In this document: piece by piece, positions 24,052-35,553 of the stretch
Position numbering within the stretch: the stretch's first letter is position 1
How the letters are laid out: each line of letters opens with the position of its first letter
Assembly (NCBI GenBank): GCA_003344405.1
Contig: NOWV01000116.1
Coordinates: 180,247-244,246, forward strand
Origin: Trichoplax sp. H2
Lineage: Eukaryota; Placozoa; Uniplacotomia; Trichoplacea
DNA: 64,000 nucleotides
Direction of reading: 5' to 3'
Program-made: the position numbers and the translations under genes
The notes under the pieces: model-generated
Databases searched by the model: none
Told to the model about the DNA's origin: nothing
What the model saw: only the letters and a program-made list of their open reading frames with translations

Positions 24052-26560
24052 TATAATATCATACAAACCCAGCAAATTGTAAGATTGCTGTGATGAAATA
24101 TAGTTCATTAGTACTGCGAACTAGAAATAGATGTCATGTTCCTTAAGGAACGAGGTCGTATAAAGTATATGCTATGCTTATGACGCTGAAAAAACAGGAT
24201 TATCATAGTCTTTTTCGTGACCTATTATTTCAGTAGATGAGTTATTATCACGCCAATGTAACATTTCAATAACAGAGCAACACGAACGTGTATCCTAGTC
24301 CTACAGTAATATTTAATAGTCTGTCGCGAAATAGATAAGTGTGAAAAATATCGATTATGATTAAGTTTGGAGAGCTAGCGTATTCTAAATTAATTGTTAA
24401 ATGAATTTACGATCGATGGCGTAAGATTACTGCAGAAATTATTATATAATAGATACATTAATCAGAATGAGGTAATGAAAAGAAAACAACCATTCAAGAA
24501 AACTTATGCCTTACTGCTTCTACTAAATGTAATTAATTAATTAATAAGCTATCATACTAAGGTAAAATGTTGGCAACAGCTTTGGTAATGCTAACTTGAA
24601 TGATAACTTTACGTCTCGCTTCAGATCGAAAGATCTTTCGTAATTACATAGCAAAATTTAATGAATCAGACGATAGCTTTGCGTGTAATATACTATTGAT
24701 ATTGATTTTCTCTTCTTATACTAACATCACAAAGTTTTACTGAAGTGTAATTAAACACTTAACTTAAGCTTGAAAATTGTAATTTATCATAAAGGATAGC
24801 ACCCTCATATCTTTCACTTATATTGAGCAATATCGATCATGCCCGTGCTTGTCAACACACATTTATATATTTTTTCAAATTATTGAACAAAGATAGCATA
24901 CAAGATATACAGTACATTTTATGGGAGCTTGGAGTATTGCCCCAAATCTACACAGATATTATTACTTCCCTACAATTCTACGAATACTATGGGCAAGGTT
25001 TAAGGAAAAAGATCCAATGCTAAAAAGGGTGACGAAGCTTTCATCAGTTATAAGGTAGATGTACACTGTACAGTACGTATCATATGTGACTCATAGAGAC
25101 ACAATCAAGGTGCTAATTGCGAGCCGCTTTATCAAATATTGAACAATTAGAATTATTAACTTCTGACTAGAAATTATCATTCTCCAACATTTTAGCGAAT
25201 AGCTCGTAAAAAAAAGTGAGATCATTAGAATTTCGTCCCAAATTGGAAAAAGACTTCCATTACGGATCTACGATCTAAAATTTATAGGCCCAGAGATATA
25301 TTTTTCCTCGTCTGACGTACGTTAGGGTAGTACTTTTCAAAATTTTGCAATCAAAAGTCAGAAGGGTGGATAAAAGTGAAAAGTTATGCACTGCTGAAAG
25401 GCCAGAATGGTACACCATCACTAACTAGATACAAGTACCTAGCCGATCCTACATCTTATTTTATACTTCATTAAAGCTAGCGTTACAAAACCAGTTCAAC
25501 ATCAGCCTTAAAATTGTCGAAGAACGAAGTGATGCGTTAGTGCTAGGGTAATATCTATGTCAACCTACGCAATAATGTAATACCGCTATTATAATTCAAT
25601 TTTATTACCACAGCCCTTATACCGGATTCAATAAAACGTCGTAAAGACTGCAGTTTAAGCCGTCAATAACCGATAAAATTTCAATTTTGAATGTTTCAAG
25701 GCTACGGATTGGAAAAAAAGGCGCATTCCTAGTAACAGTTGCGTGGCAATATATTATCCAGTATTAATCCTATCCGGTCACTGCATAAAGTGTTTGGTAA
25801 AGAGAGAAAATTTTGACTATTTCAGTTGTGACGCCGCGACGCGATCGCTCAACAATATGCCATTGGCTCGTTGTTGGTAATCCTTCTAACTTAGCTGAAT
25901 ATTAAGTATGTTTGCCAAGCGGTTTTGATTTCAAGTATATCAATACAACAGTAATAATTAATCAGTAAAACTAATAGTTTACATAGTAGATTCAATAACG
26001 GTTAACCAACACGCTAACAATGCCCTATTCCATTGCAAAAGTAAGCGTTGCTCTAAGTAATCAATTGCAACGGATTACACGGAAATTGAAGAAATTGTCA
26101 AACTCGCCATTTCCCAATTTTTCATTCTGTTCAAGATTCATGCAAAATTTTGTCAATGAAGAAGCCCTTTTAGTAAAAGCGTATGGGCCAGCGCTAGTTT
26201 AAACAAATTCGACATCATTCTTTCCTTTATTTGCCTTTGCATGGCAATGATTTTACAAACGATCGTGAACGACTTCTAAATAGATTTAAGGCGACCGTTA
26301 TCTAATTAGTCCCGTTAACTATAAGTACTTTGGAAGTAGAAGATTCCAATTTCAAGGTAGAAGCTGGGTAAAAAAATCATTTTATTCTATTTTACTTACG
26401 TCCTTGCGATACGCTAACATAGAGAATAACTATGAATAAACAGTCGAAAATTAAACTTGATCTCATCTTGCTGCCGATGACGACTCGATGTCGTTTTTCT
26501 CCCACTTGCTAGAGTAAAAAGATAAGGTGGTAATTTTTTCCTCCTTTTTGATGAATCTCA
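24052..26560. other. Intergenic, no supported gene
   Basis: Frames at 24823-25023 and 26020-26202 are open on the plus strand but have no splice support or family match. A short TGTACACTGTACAGTACGTA at about 25060-25080 is an isolated copy of the palindromic motif seen at 11 and 29 kb. Confidence 0.45.
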
Positions 26561-26835
26561 AAATAATCCGTACGGATGTCCGTGCCAGCCGAGAAACGAT
26601 ACAGCCAAGGCTGAACGATCCAAGGGCAGTTCACCGTAATTTAAACACGATCTTTCCGATTGTACTGTAGTCTACCAGGCCGTACTGTACCCTTTGTTCA
26701 TTAACACGGCTGAGGCATTGTTGGTTGTCGTGAGTTTTTTTGATCGTGCGCTCGCTCCGACGCTATGCACGCGTTCCTCTTATCCCTTTTGTGACGTCAT
26801 CGACATCATCTGACTCATCAATTAATTGGAAGTTC
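26561..26835. other. Locally GC-richer segment with TGACGTCA
   Basis: Composition and CpG content rise here (ATCCGTACGGAT palindrome, CGCTCGCTCCGACG, GCACGCG), and a full TGACGTCA palindrome sits at 26792-26799. This could be a promoter or part of a repeat; no adjacent gene start is evident. Confidence 0.25.
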
Positions 26836-26849
26836 AGTCACGGGCTTAG

Positions 26850-27187
26850 AATGAAAGTTATTGCCCCAATTACTGCTGACTACAATGCAACGCATCCGCT
26901 ACTTCTTGCAACAAATTGGTGTATGGCGGAGTTCTTCCTTCAGTGTAAAACAGACAGGTAGACTGGCGACATCTAATGTGTCTTTACACCGAGAAGAATT
27001 CAAAATGGAGTCATCAATGAAAGCCCTTGCCGCAATTACTGCTGACTACAATACAACGCATCCGCTACTTCTTGCAACGAATTGGTGTATGGCGGAGATC
27101 TTCCTTCAGTGTAAAACAGACAGGTTGACTGGCGCACATCTACCGTGTCTTTACACCGTGAAGAATTCAAAATGGAGTCATCAATGA
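26850..27187. repeat. Two-copy tandem repeat of about 166 bases
   Basis: GTATGGCGGAG recurs at 26921 and 27087 and CAAAATGGAGTCATCAATGAA at 27001 and 27168; the copies share most of their length with scattered substitutions. The open frames 26740-26961 and 26861-27187 are readings of this repeat. Confidence 0.88.
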
Positions 27188-27189
27188 AT

Positions 27190-28850
27190 TGTACTGGCCT
27201 TGGGTCAGGGAAGAATCATTATGATGATAGAAAGAGTAATTTCCAAAGAATTGAATAACGAACTGCAATCATGTTATACAGCAATGATGCTACGTGTAGA
27301 CCGGAATGATTCCGCTTGCCCGGGTACCCTTTTGGATACTATCGCCCAGTGATCTGATAAGTAATTTCAGTCAAAAACAGTGAATTTGGGCCACTTTCAC
27401 ACTTCACTGCCATTAATAAATAGATCAATATTTACTCAAGCTACTCTAGATAGAGTGATGTGAAAAAGAAAAACAGAATGTGTAATTGAACTTAAGCAAT
27501 GAGTAACAGACTTTGGATCATGATTCAGAAGACAATTTCTAAGGTCAATAGTACAAACTGTCTATCCACTACAAAATTGAGGAAACGGTCGATAATGAAG
27601 TACCCGATCAGCTAGTGAGGTAGAGCTATCATCGGTATCATTCGTATTAGTTCCGTACAACGTGTTGCTAGTACGATTGTTGCAGTTTACTACTAGGACA
27701 GCACAGAGCAAGACGTGTATTATCGACTATCAACTAATATGTCAGGTCTATCAACTATATTGCTAAGCTTATTGGACTTAGCTACTATTAGTAGAATAAC
27801 TAAATTTGTTAGTATAGATATGGAACTAGCAAGCCAATGTAACCAATGATAATAGGGCAAGCTCACTCGCTTAGGAAGGATAAAAAAATAAATAATACGT
27901 TGAAACAGTAATTGCTTGTTCTACCATATTCAATTTTAGAGTAGAATATACTTTTTCAATGCCTAAGTTCGCCTACGTATGATTGGCGATTAATTTAGCT
28001 TGTCCATTGGAGGTTTGCTAAAGGTGTTGCAATTTCGTGCTACTTGGGAGCCCATGACGTATTTACAATATTAACTTCCTATTTTCATTAGCTAACATGA
28101 TGCCTTAATATCTACAGTAAATTGAAATGTCTGGAGTAATGAAAAAATGATGACTTTAATGCATGGTTAATTAGCATTTCATTCGTGTTGTATTTCACAA
28201 TGTCTGTAGAACTTGTACTAGCTTCAATGCAGTAATAGACGGTACTTTCGTAGTTAGAATGTCGTACTTGTCAATGAGGAAGGAAGGAACATGGAGAGCA
28301 TATCGTGTGAGTAAATTGATTGCAAGCAGTTCTCACTTTCAATACTGTTGCTCACCAAAGAATGTGTTTATTAGGGGACAATTTAAAAAATATATCTTTG
28401 TCTTATTAATAAGACAACTGTACTCTAAATGATGCTGTTTATAAGTCGACGTCGCGATTCCAATTCTTGAAAAGTACTGCACTTTTGTGTACATTATTGG
28501 CTTGTTGTATCGTCATTATCGAAGTCCTGATTCATTATCATATGAAATCATGAAAGCGTTGAAGGCGCTGCTATTGTTATAGATTAGTGATTACATAATA
28601 ATAAATAAACAATTACAATTATCATCATTATTATTATTATTATTATGATCGCATCTAGCGTGGGGCGATTTTGTACTTGATGATGGAAGTCGCAGTCCAC
28701 GAGTGACCATGATTACTTATACGGGGTATACACTCTTTGAATTCAGGGTCGTTAGCGTGGACTAGACATCATCGTCTAATGGATAATCGTTTGAAGTAGT
28801 ACAGTATAACGCGTTTTCAGGCAATAGCGTTTATTTTTGTACAGTAGATC
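27190..28850. other. Intergenic, no supported gene
   Basis: Contains a perfect 16-base palindrome GTCTTATTAATAAGAC at 28400-28415 and a (TTA)n microsatellite at about 28621-28647. Nothing else is supported. Confidence 0.5.
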
Positions 28851-28854
28851 GATA

Positions 28855-29475
28855 GCAGTAGCAACGGTAATTCTTTTATAGGGACAATTGCGTTTGATAG
28901 AGCAAATTGAAGCGCCTTGCATTTTGGCTACTGTGCTGTGTGAAATTTCATGGATGGTTTGTACCTCATTGGCGCAAGTACAGTACAGTCACGGACTACT
29001 AAAATCGGTCTTCTTTAAGTACTCTACTGCACACTAATGACACTATAGTGTACAGTACATACAGTAGAGCGGACTGACCATCAATCGTTGATCTGGTAAG
29101 TTACAGTACACTTATACAGTACGTACTGTATATTACAGTATATAGTACTGTATAAGATTGAGGAACGGAAATAAAAGCAGTAGCAACGGCAATTCTTTTA
29201 TAGCGACAATTGGGGTTGATGGAGCAAATTGTAGCGCCTTGCATTTTGGCTACTGTGCTGTGTGAAATTTTATGGATGGTTTGTACCCCATTGGTGCAAG
29301 TACAGTACAGTCACGGACTACTAAAATCGGTCTTCTTTGAGTACTATACTGCACACTATACAGTAGAGCGGACTCACTCACCATCAATCGTTGATCTGGC
29401 AAGCTACAGTACACTTATACAGTACGTACTGTATATTACAGTATATAGTACTGTACAAGATTGAGGAGCGGAAAT
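28855..29475. repeat. Tandem duplication A (two copies, about 320 bases apart)
   Basis: GCAGTAGCAACGG starts copies at 28855 and 29177. They run in parallel through CTTGCATTTTGGCTACTGTGC, the TACAGTACAGTCACGG motif and CATCAATCGTTGATCTGG to GATTGAGGA-CGGAAAT. The second copy lacks a small internal piece (AATGACACTATAGTGTACAG). Both end in AGTACGTACTGTATATTACAGTATATAGTACTGTA, a set of nested short palindromes. Confidence 0.9.
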
Positions 29476-30985
29476 ACAGTACAGTAGAACACCTTGGCGC
29501 AGAATCAATATTCTACGCAACCGCACTGTGCCGTTCCGGATTTGGACTCTATGCCTACCGTAGCGGCAGTCTACAGTACAGTATGTGTGCAATTTGTACT
29601 GTAAAGTACAGTACCATCACAACCATGGCTAATAATGGTCGTTTTCGAGTAATCCATGACCTAGGCTAAACTTATCCATCTCTTTAGCCAATCGTATCTA
29701 GATTCATCAATTCATTCACGATTTATTCATGTAGTTGTGATTATGGTCAGATTCTAGTAGTGTATGACCTTGGTAAAACTTGTGCAATCTTTTGATGCTG
29801 TCATATCGTATTCATTACCGGTACCAGACTGTACTGTACGTAGTCCACCACACTAGTATAGTGCTTCGACTGTAGAATGGAAGCCTTCGAGATGCTCTAC
29901 CATCCAATGAAAACAGGTCTCCCATGCTAGCCATGCAGTGCAGTAGCGGATACAATCAAATCGTTGTAGGGTGCCTAACACTTTGCGATTGCAATCCTGG
30001 CTAGCTGTGCTCAACTTATCCGAGTCAATTCTTCAGCAATCAGGTACCGTGACCAAATTGATCGTGCAATTGACTGTACATCGCATTCCTGTTATTAAAA
30101 TAGAGTAGTTAGCCAGCAGACGTCATGAGCAATTGTGTATGTGCATGGGCAATCAATCGTTGATCTGGCAAGTTACAGTACACTGATACAGTACATACTG
30201 TATATTACAGTATATAGTACTGTACAAGAGTGAGGAGCGGAAATACAGTACAATACAGTAGAACACCTTGGCGCGGAATCAACATTCTACGCAACCGAAC
30301 TGTTCCGTTCCGGATTTGGACTCTACTGTACAGTGTACTGTACAGTGTACAGTATGCATACCGTAGCGGCAGTCTACAGTACTGTACTGTACAGTACAGT
30401 ATGTGTGCAATTTGTACTGTAAAGTACAGTACCATCACAACCATGGCTAATAAATTAATAATAATAATGGTCGTTTTCGAGTAATCCATGACCTAGGCTA
30501 AACTTATCCATCTCTTTAGCCAATCGTATCTATATTCATCAATTCATTCACGATTTATTCATGCAGTTGTGATTATGGTCAGATTCTAGTAGTGTATGAC
30601 CTTGGTAAAACTTGTGCAATCTTTTGATGCTGTCATATCGTATTCATTACCGGTACCAGACTGTACTGTACGTAGTCCACCACACTAGTATAGTGCTTCG
30701 ACTGTAGAATGGAAGCCTTCGAGATGCTCTACCATCCAATGAAAACAGGTCTCCCATGCTAGCCATGCAGTGCAGTAGCGGATACAATCAAATCGTTGTA
30801 GGGTGCCCAACACTTTGCGATTGCAATCCTGGCTAGCTGTGCTCAACTTATCCGAGTCAATTCTTCAGCAATCAGGTACCGTGACCAAATTGATCGTGCA
30901 ATTGACTGTACATCGCATTCCTGTTATTAAAATAGAGTAGTTAGCCAGCAGACGTCATGAGCAATTGTGTATGTGCATGGGCAAT
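29383..30985. repeat. Tandem duplication B (two long, nearly identical copies)
   Basis: ATCAATCGTTGATCTGGC begins copies at 29383 and 30152; they end at GTGCATGGGCAAT (30153 and 30985). Over the last ~530 bases I count three differences. The second copy is about 60 bases longer, mainly from extra GTACAGTGTACTGTACAG words near 30330-30390 and an ATTAATAATAATA insertion near 30455. Short frames around 29210-29669 and 30205-30489 are repeat readings. Confidence 0.92.
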
Positions 30986-32090
30986 GTTAGCTCCCTCTGA
31001 CCTACTGCAGTAGTTCCATTTCATAATTGTTTGTCATCAGTAGGTATGCCCTGATGAGCACTAGCCGCACTACAGTTTAACCATTTGACTAAAATGCTTA
31101 CATGCAAATTGATGCAATGGTGCCAAACGAATCAATTGCTTTGACTTTTGTTTACTACGGTACAGTCACTTAGTCAAGAATAGAAGAGAGCAGCAGATGC
31201 CAAACTCTTGAACATCCTTTGCTGACAGTATTGCATCGTTAGCAAGACATAATGCGCCGCTAAGGCTTGAAAACGACGTACAGTACATGAATGGATGGTT
31301 GTCATTTCGTTATTGATCGAATGGAACAGATGATCCAAGATGTTACAACCTTCTAATATTCATACTATGCTAACTGCTAAAGATTACCACTACAGTGCGT
31401 ACATAAATCACACATTTCCAACAAAGACCATCGTTATATTCGTATCAAGCAATCTGCAGCTAGATGAAATGATCGAGCGAAATAGCTAGAATCCACCATA
31501 GTAGTAACTCTTCATTTGCTTGAACGTACTATGAGAGAATTATTTCAGTAAATAGTGCTGTTAGTAGCGGACTTATGAAATACCATAGAGTAGCTAGAGA
31601 CTAGACCTCGGCGCGAATCGACCTGCTATCAAGAAAAAATTGCCTCTCAAAAAACTACCCCAATGGCGTAGCTAAGCTAGTATTGTTGAATGCATTGCAC
31701 AGGTGCTTAAAGATGGCTGCAAAGTCATAAAACTCTTATACCCAAGCCATTGAAATACTGTCGATTGCATGTACTCGTATACCATCCGTAAACAGTACAA
31801 TTTTATCCATCATGCCGTATATTGTCACGTACTCCATTACTGACGGTGTGTATCATGTGTTTATTTTGAAGGTGCTGTGCATATTTTGCTGCTGGAGTAT
31901 TGCATAATACACGCTATAAAGGTGAGATATTTTTAGGTAAACACTTACTCATTGGTTAACTCAGATACCGTTTGCATTATTGATACGATAGTTTTATTAG
32001 TACTGTTTTGTTAGTAAATTCCATCAAAAATTTGGCGCATGAGTAAATGTTTTAAAAATAGTTGTTAACGCAGTGAAATTTTACCTAATT
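30986..32090. other. Intergenic, upstream of HLCS
   Basis: No gene is supported. A GTGAGA donor-like site at 31922 follows an open stretch (31872-31921) that could join in phase 1 to the acceptor at 32092-32093, but the frame has no ATG and closes upstream, so I do not call an exon. Confidence 0.35.
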
Positions 32091-32093
32091 TAG

Positions 32094-32264
32094 CAAGCTA
32101 TACAAGCGTAAATAGCGAACAACAGAGCTTCATTAAAGACAAGTCTGACAGATATGGTCTGAGAACCTTACGACAGCCGCAGCGTAGTCTTGTGACTGTT
32201 ATCGGGAAAAGGTCAAAATTTACATTGAAGAAAATAGAAAGATCAAGAATCATACGATATATGG
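32094..32264 (+). other. HLCS: First HLCS exon: 5' leader or N-terminal coding extension
   Basis: A segment after TTTAG (32092-32093) stays open in phase 1 for 57 codons to the donor G|GTAAGC at 32265, whose phase fits the next exon at 32570. The only in-frame ATG is the last one, 32261. So either this is mostly 5' UTR and the protein starts at 32261, or it is an N-terminal extension begun further upstream. Confidence 0.45.
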
Positions 32265-35094
32265 GTAAGCCCTTAATATGAAATTGAAGTTAGATTTTAA
32301 TGGTAAATCTAATGGATATTAAATTCAATGCTATGACGTTTACCAATCGTTACGTGATTACAATGAATTTATAAGTTATAAGTGATAAGACTGATGAGAT
32401 TCGGTTCTTGCTATTATTACAGTACACTAGATAGAGTTATATGTTATGTTTTCCACCGCTTTAGCCAGTTAAAAAAATTAGGATGTAGTATAGATATTAT
32501 TTTGGTTTGCTATCTGCTTGACAAAATGTTGACGCACAATATTTTTTAACTACGATCAATACGATATAGCTAGTCAAAGAGGAATCGAATCCTTGGAGAA
32601 ATTACAGATATCCGATGACCATGATAGCGGATCCGACTTGGTCACTAAACCTCCAAATATTGTAATTTATGCCGATAATGACAGAAAGGAGGAAGTCAAA
32701 AATTTTGTATTTCATAATGTTTCTGCAGATTCTTATGTTGTCTACCATTTAAATATCGATCAAATTTTGAAAGCCCCATGGCAAGAAAACGTGGCTCTAC
32801 TAGTAATAGCTCATGAGGACATTATTTCAAGCGATATTATGGATGCTTTTACAAATTTTGTCAAGGATGGTGGGAAAATCATTAGTTTGTATAGCGGATT
32901 TAATTTAGCGGGTATATTGTATATAGATTCTTAAAAATATCAATTAATTATATTATTCTCAACTATGGCATGTAAGTGCAAAACGTTATTCTAATGTCCT
33001 ATGCGTTATCCTATTTTTAATTTAGGCATAACTATTTCTGAATTGCCTTGTGATAAAAAATTTCTTTTTGGACAAACGCTATTTAAATCCTCGGATGGCA
33101 AAGTTGAAGCACAATTTGACACAGCTATTTTTTGTAAATCTTACGTACTGCCACTTGATAATGCTGAAGAGAATATTCGAGTGCTAGCTACATCTTCAAT
33201 AGAAGATTTACCACAGGCTCAACCTGTCATATTGGATATTTCCTATGGAAAAGGCAGGGCTATATTAAGCCAAATTCGCTTAGAGAGGAGTCCGGATAAT
33301 ATCGCTGTCGATGACGAGAAAATATTTGCTAAATTGAAAAAATCCAATAGTTATCGCTTTTCCGTCTTTACCGAATGCCTATCGATTCTTGGGGTAAAAC
33401 CTGGATTCACAACTTTGCCAGCTTTGACGCCTGCTTATCTGCTAGGAGAGCCATACGTAATAATGATAACTAATTTATTGTATATCGGTTACGGATGATA
33501 ACGAATTTGACATGTTCAGCTATTTCAATTTTTCATTGTATTTATTTATATGACAGAATTTGCAAGTCTTACAGCAAAAATTAAGCAGAGTATTGCGAGA
33601 TGGTAAAATAAGCGGTAAAAATCTTACTTTAGAGTTTATCGACGCTTCAGATAAATTCCAAGAACAGTCGGAAAATTCTATGACAGTTTTTATGATCAAT
33701 TCGATATTTCCTCCCAAAAATGCCTGTCAGTCATTTCAGTGGAATGACTATTGGAGTTCGTTAAAGACGAAAACTCTTGGTCGAACTGTTATGTTCAGTG
33801 AAGTTATTACCTCAACTATGACTGTTCTTGAAATGTAGGAAAATTATACATACCATTGTAATTTATGATTCATTACGTTTACCATTGACGTAATCAGTTT
33901 TAAAATTATGTAATGTGTAGTACGTATTTTGTTTCAGAAATCAGTTCCTGATGAATGTAAACCAGGACTCGGGTTTGGTAATTATAGCTAATCAGCAGAC
34001 ACAAGGACGAGGTATGCGGTTGTCAACAGTGCCAGTATAGTTAGCTGTTAAGATAATTGACGGAACAATCAGTAATTTCTCTTTATAGTAGCGACTATTA
34101 TGGCAACTTAATATTTGATTCTAAGCAGGTATTTACTACATTGAACACAGGTAGATCCGGTAACAATTGGATTTCTCCGAGAGGGTGTTTAATGACTTCT
34201 ATTCCGTTAACTATTTCACGGCGCAGCATTATTGGATCGCGATTGCCATTACTTGTTAATATTACCGGCTTAGCCGTTGTAAAGGCGGTTCGATCCTTGG
34301 AAGGATATGAGGTTACAATATCATAGGAATGATTGAACCATTAGTAATAAATAGTAATTAATGAAAGAAATGCTTGTACTTTTTCTTCCATAGAACATTC
34401 CCTTAGGAATCAAGTGGCCGAATGATATTTATTACCGCGATGAAATAAAACTAGGCGGTATAATTTTGAAATCGCAGACTATCGGAAATAATGATCCACA
34501 AATTGTCGTTGGTTAGTAAATAATATCGACCATAACTGGAATAAGAGTTTTATGAATTTTAAGTAACGATAACACTAATAGTAGTTAATGTTGTAACAAA
34601 TTATAATATGATCTTTATATGCTTTTAGGCTGTGGATTGAACGTTAGTAATAGCAATCCAACTATGTGCATTAACGATATTATTGCAAGGTTTAATAATC
34701 GAACGGAAGGTGCTAATTTGAAACCAATAAGTGTTGGTCGGCTTGCGGGATTACTATATAATAATCTCGAAACCATCATTTCCAACATTGAAAAATTTGG
34801 AATTGGACAATTTCAGCGAGAGTATTATAAGTACTGGATTCATAGGTTGTTAAAAATTTTTTCTTAGTATATTTTCTTTTTTAAGGTAATTAAGAAAGAT
34901 GATTAATGACATTTTGCTCTTCTAGTAATAAGAAGGTTAAAATCGCTAATCGTGGTAACGAAGATTTTTCAATAGCCGGTATTAATGATTACGGATTTCT
35001 CTGTGTTACGGATCGTCATGGACAGAAAGTAACGTTACAACCGGATGGTAACAGTTTCGATCTGATGCGAAATCTAATTACATTGAAAAATTAA
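32261..35094 (+). CDS. HLCS: Holocarboxylase synthetase / biotin--protein ligase (nine exons)
   Basis: Exons 32261-32264, 32570-32911, 33026-33456, 33557-33834, 33938-34011, 34151-34311, 34394-34511, 34629-34845, 34926-35094; 1794 nt, 597 aa, all junctions GT-AG and in phase. The enzyme joins biotin to ATP to make biotinyl-5'-AMP and transfers it to a lysine of carboxylases. Seen: an N-terminal amidotransferase-like domain from PPNIVIYADND (about 27), with LLVIAHED and GGKIISLYSGF; the PALTPAYLL linker; EVITSTM; the biotinyl-AMP loop QGRGRSGNNWISP (about 372-384); IKWPNDIYY (about 435-443); GCGLNVSNSNPT (about 470-481); and a C-terminal domain with PDGNSFDLMRNL. Order and spacing match animal HLCS. 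Length is somewhat short of the human protein because the N-terminal leader is brief or not fully found. The first 4-nt coding exon is tentative; the rest is firm. Confidence 0.92.
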
Positions 35095-35543
35095 ATAAGT
35101 ATCGAAAAATTATGGAATTGCTCGTATTTATCATTACAAATTTGTTATGTCGCCATCTTTATATTGATTAATTAGAATTATATAGCAGTAGTTGCCTAAC
35201 AGCATCAGTTTCGATATCGTGCTAAATTTAATTTCATAAATGGAAGTGGACAGTTGTCATGATATGTGTCAAAAGGGTAGTACTTGTTATTATTACTATG
35301 CTAGCACTGCTATTAATACAGCTACATTGGGTATTATAGATTAATATGCTGCGTGACTAAGAAATATCGTAACTGTAGTAGTTCAATAAGACATTAAATT
35401 TTTACGAACTTGTATACTTTTCATATTTACATACAGAGTTAAGATATATAACCTCTAGGAATATTGATCTGGTTGGTCTGTTTCCTACGGCTTTGAAGCC
35501 ACAGCATATATAAAGTTCGATTATGATAAGTCTGTTTAACATT

Positions 35544-35553
35544 AATAAATAAA
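35544..35553 (+). terminator. Overlapping AATAAA signals after HLCS
   Basis: AATAAATAAA contains two overlapping polyadenylation hexamers about 450 bases past the HLCS stop; a plausible but unproven 3' end. Confidence 0.4.

Noticed and set aside
34283-34295. tRNA-like B-box GGTTCGATCC
   Set aside because: It lies inside an HLCS coding exon and there is no A-box or cloverleaf around it.
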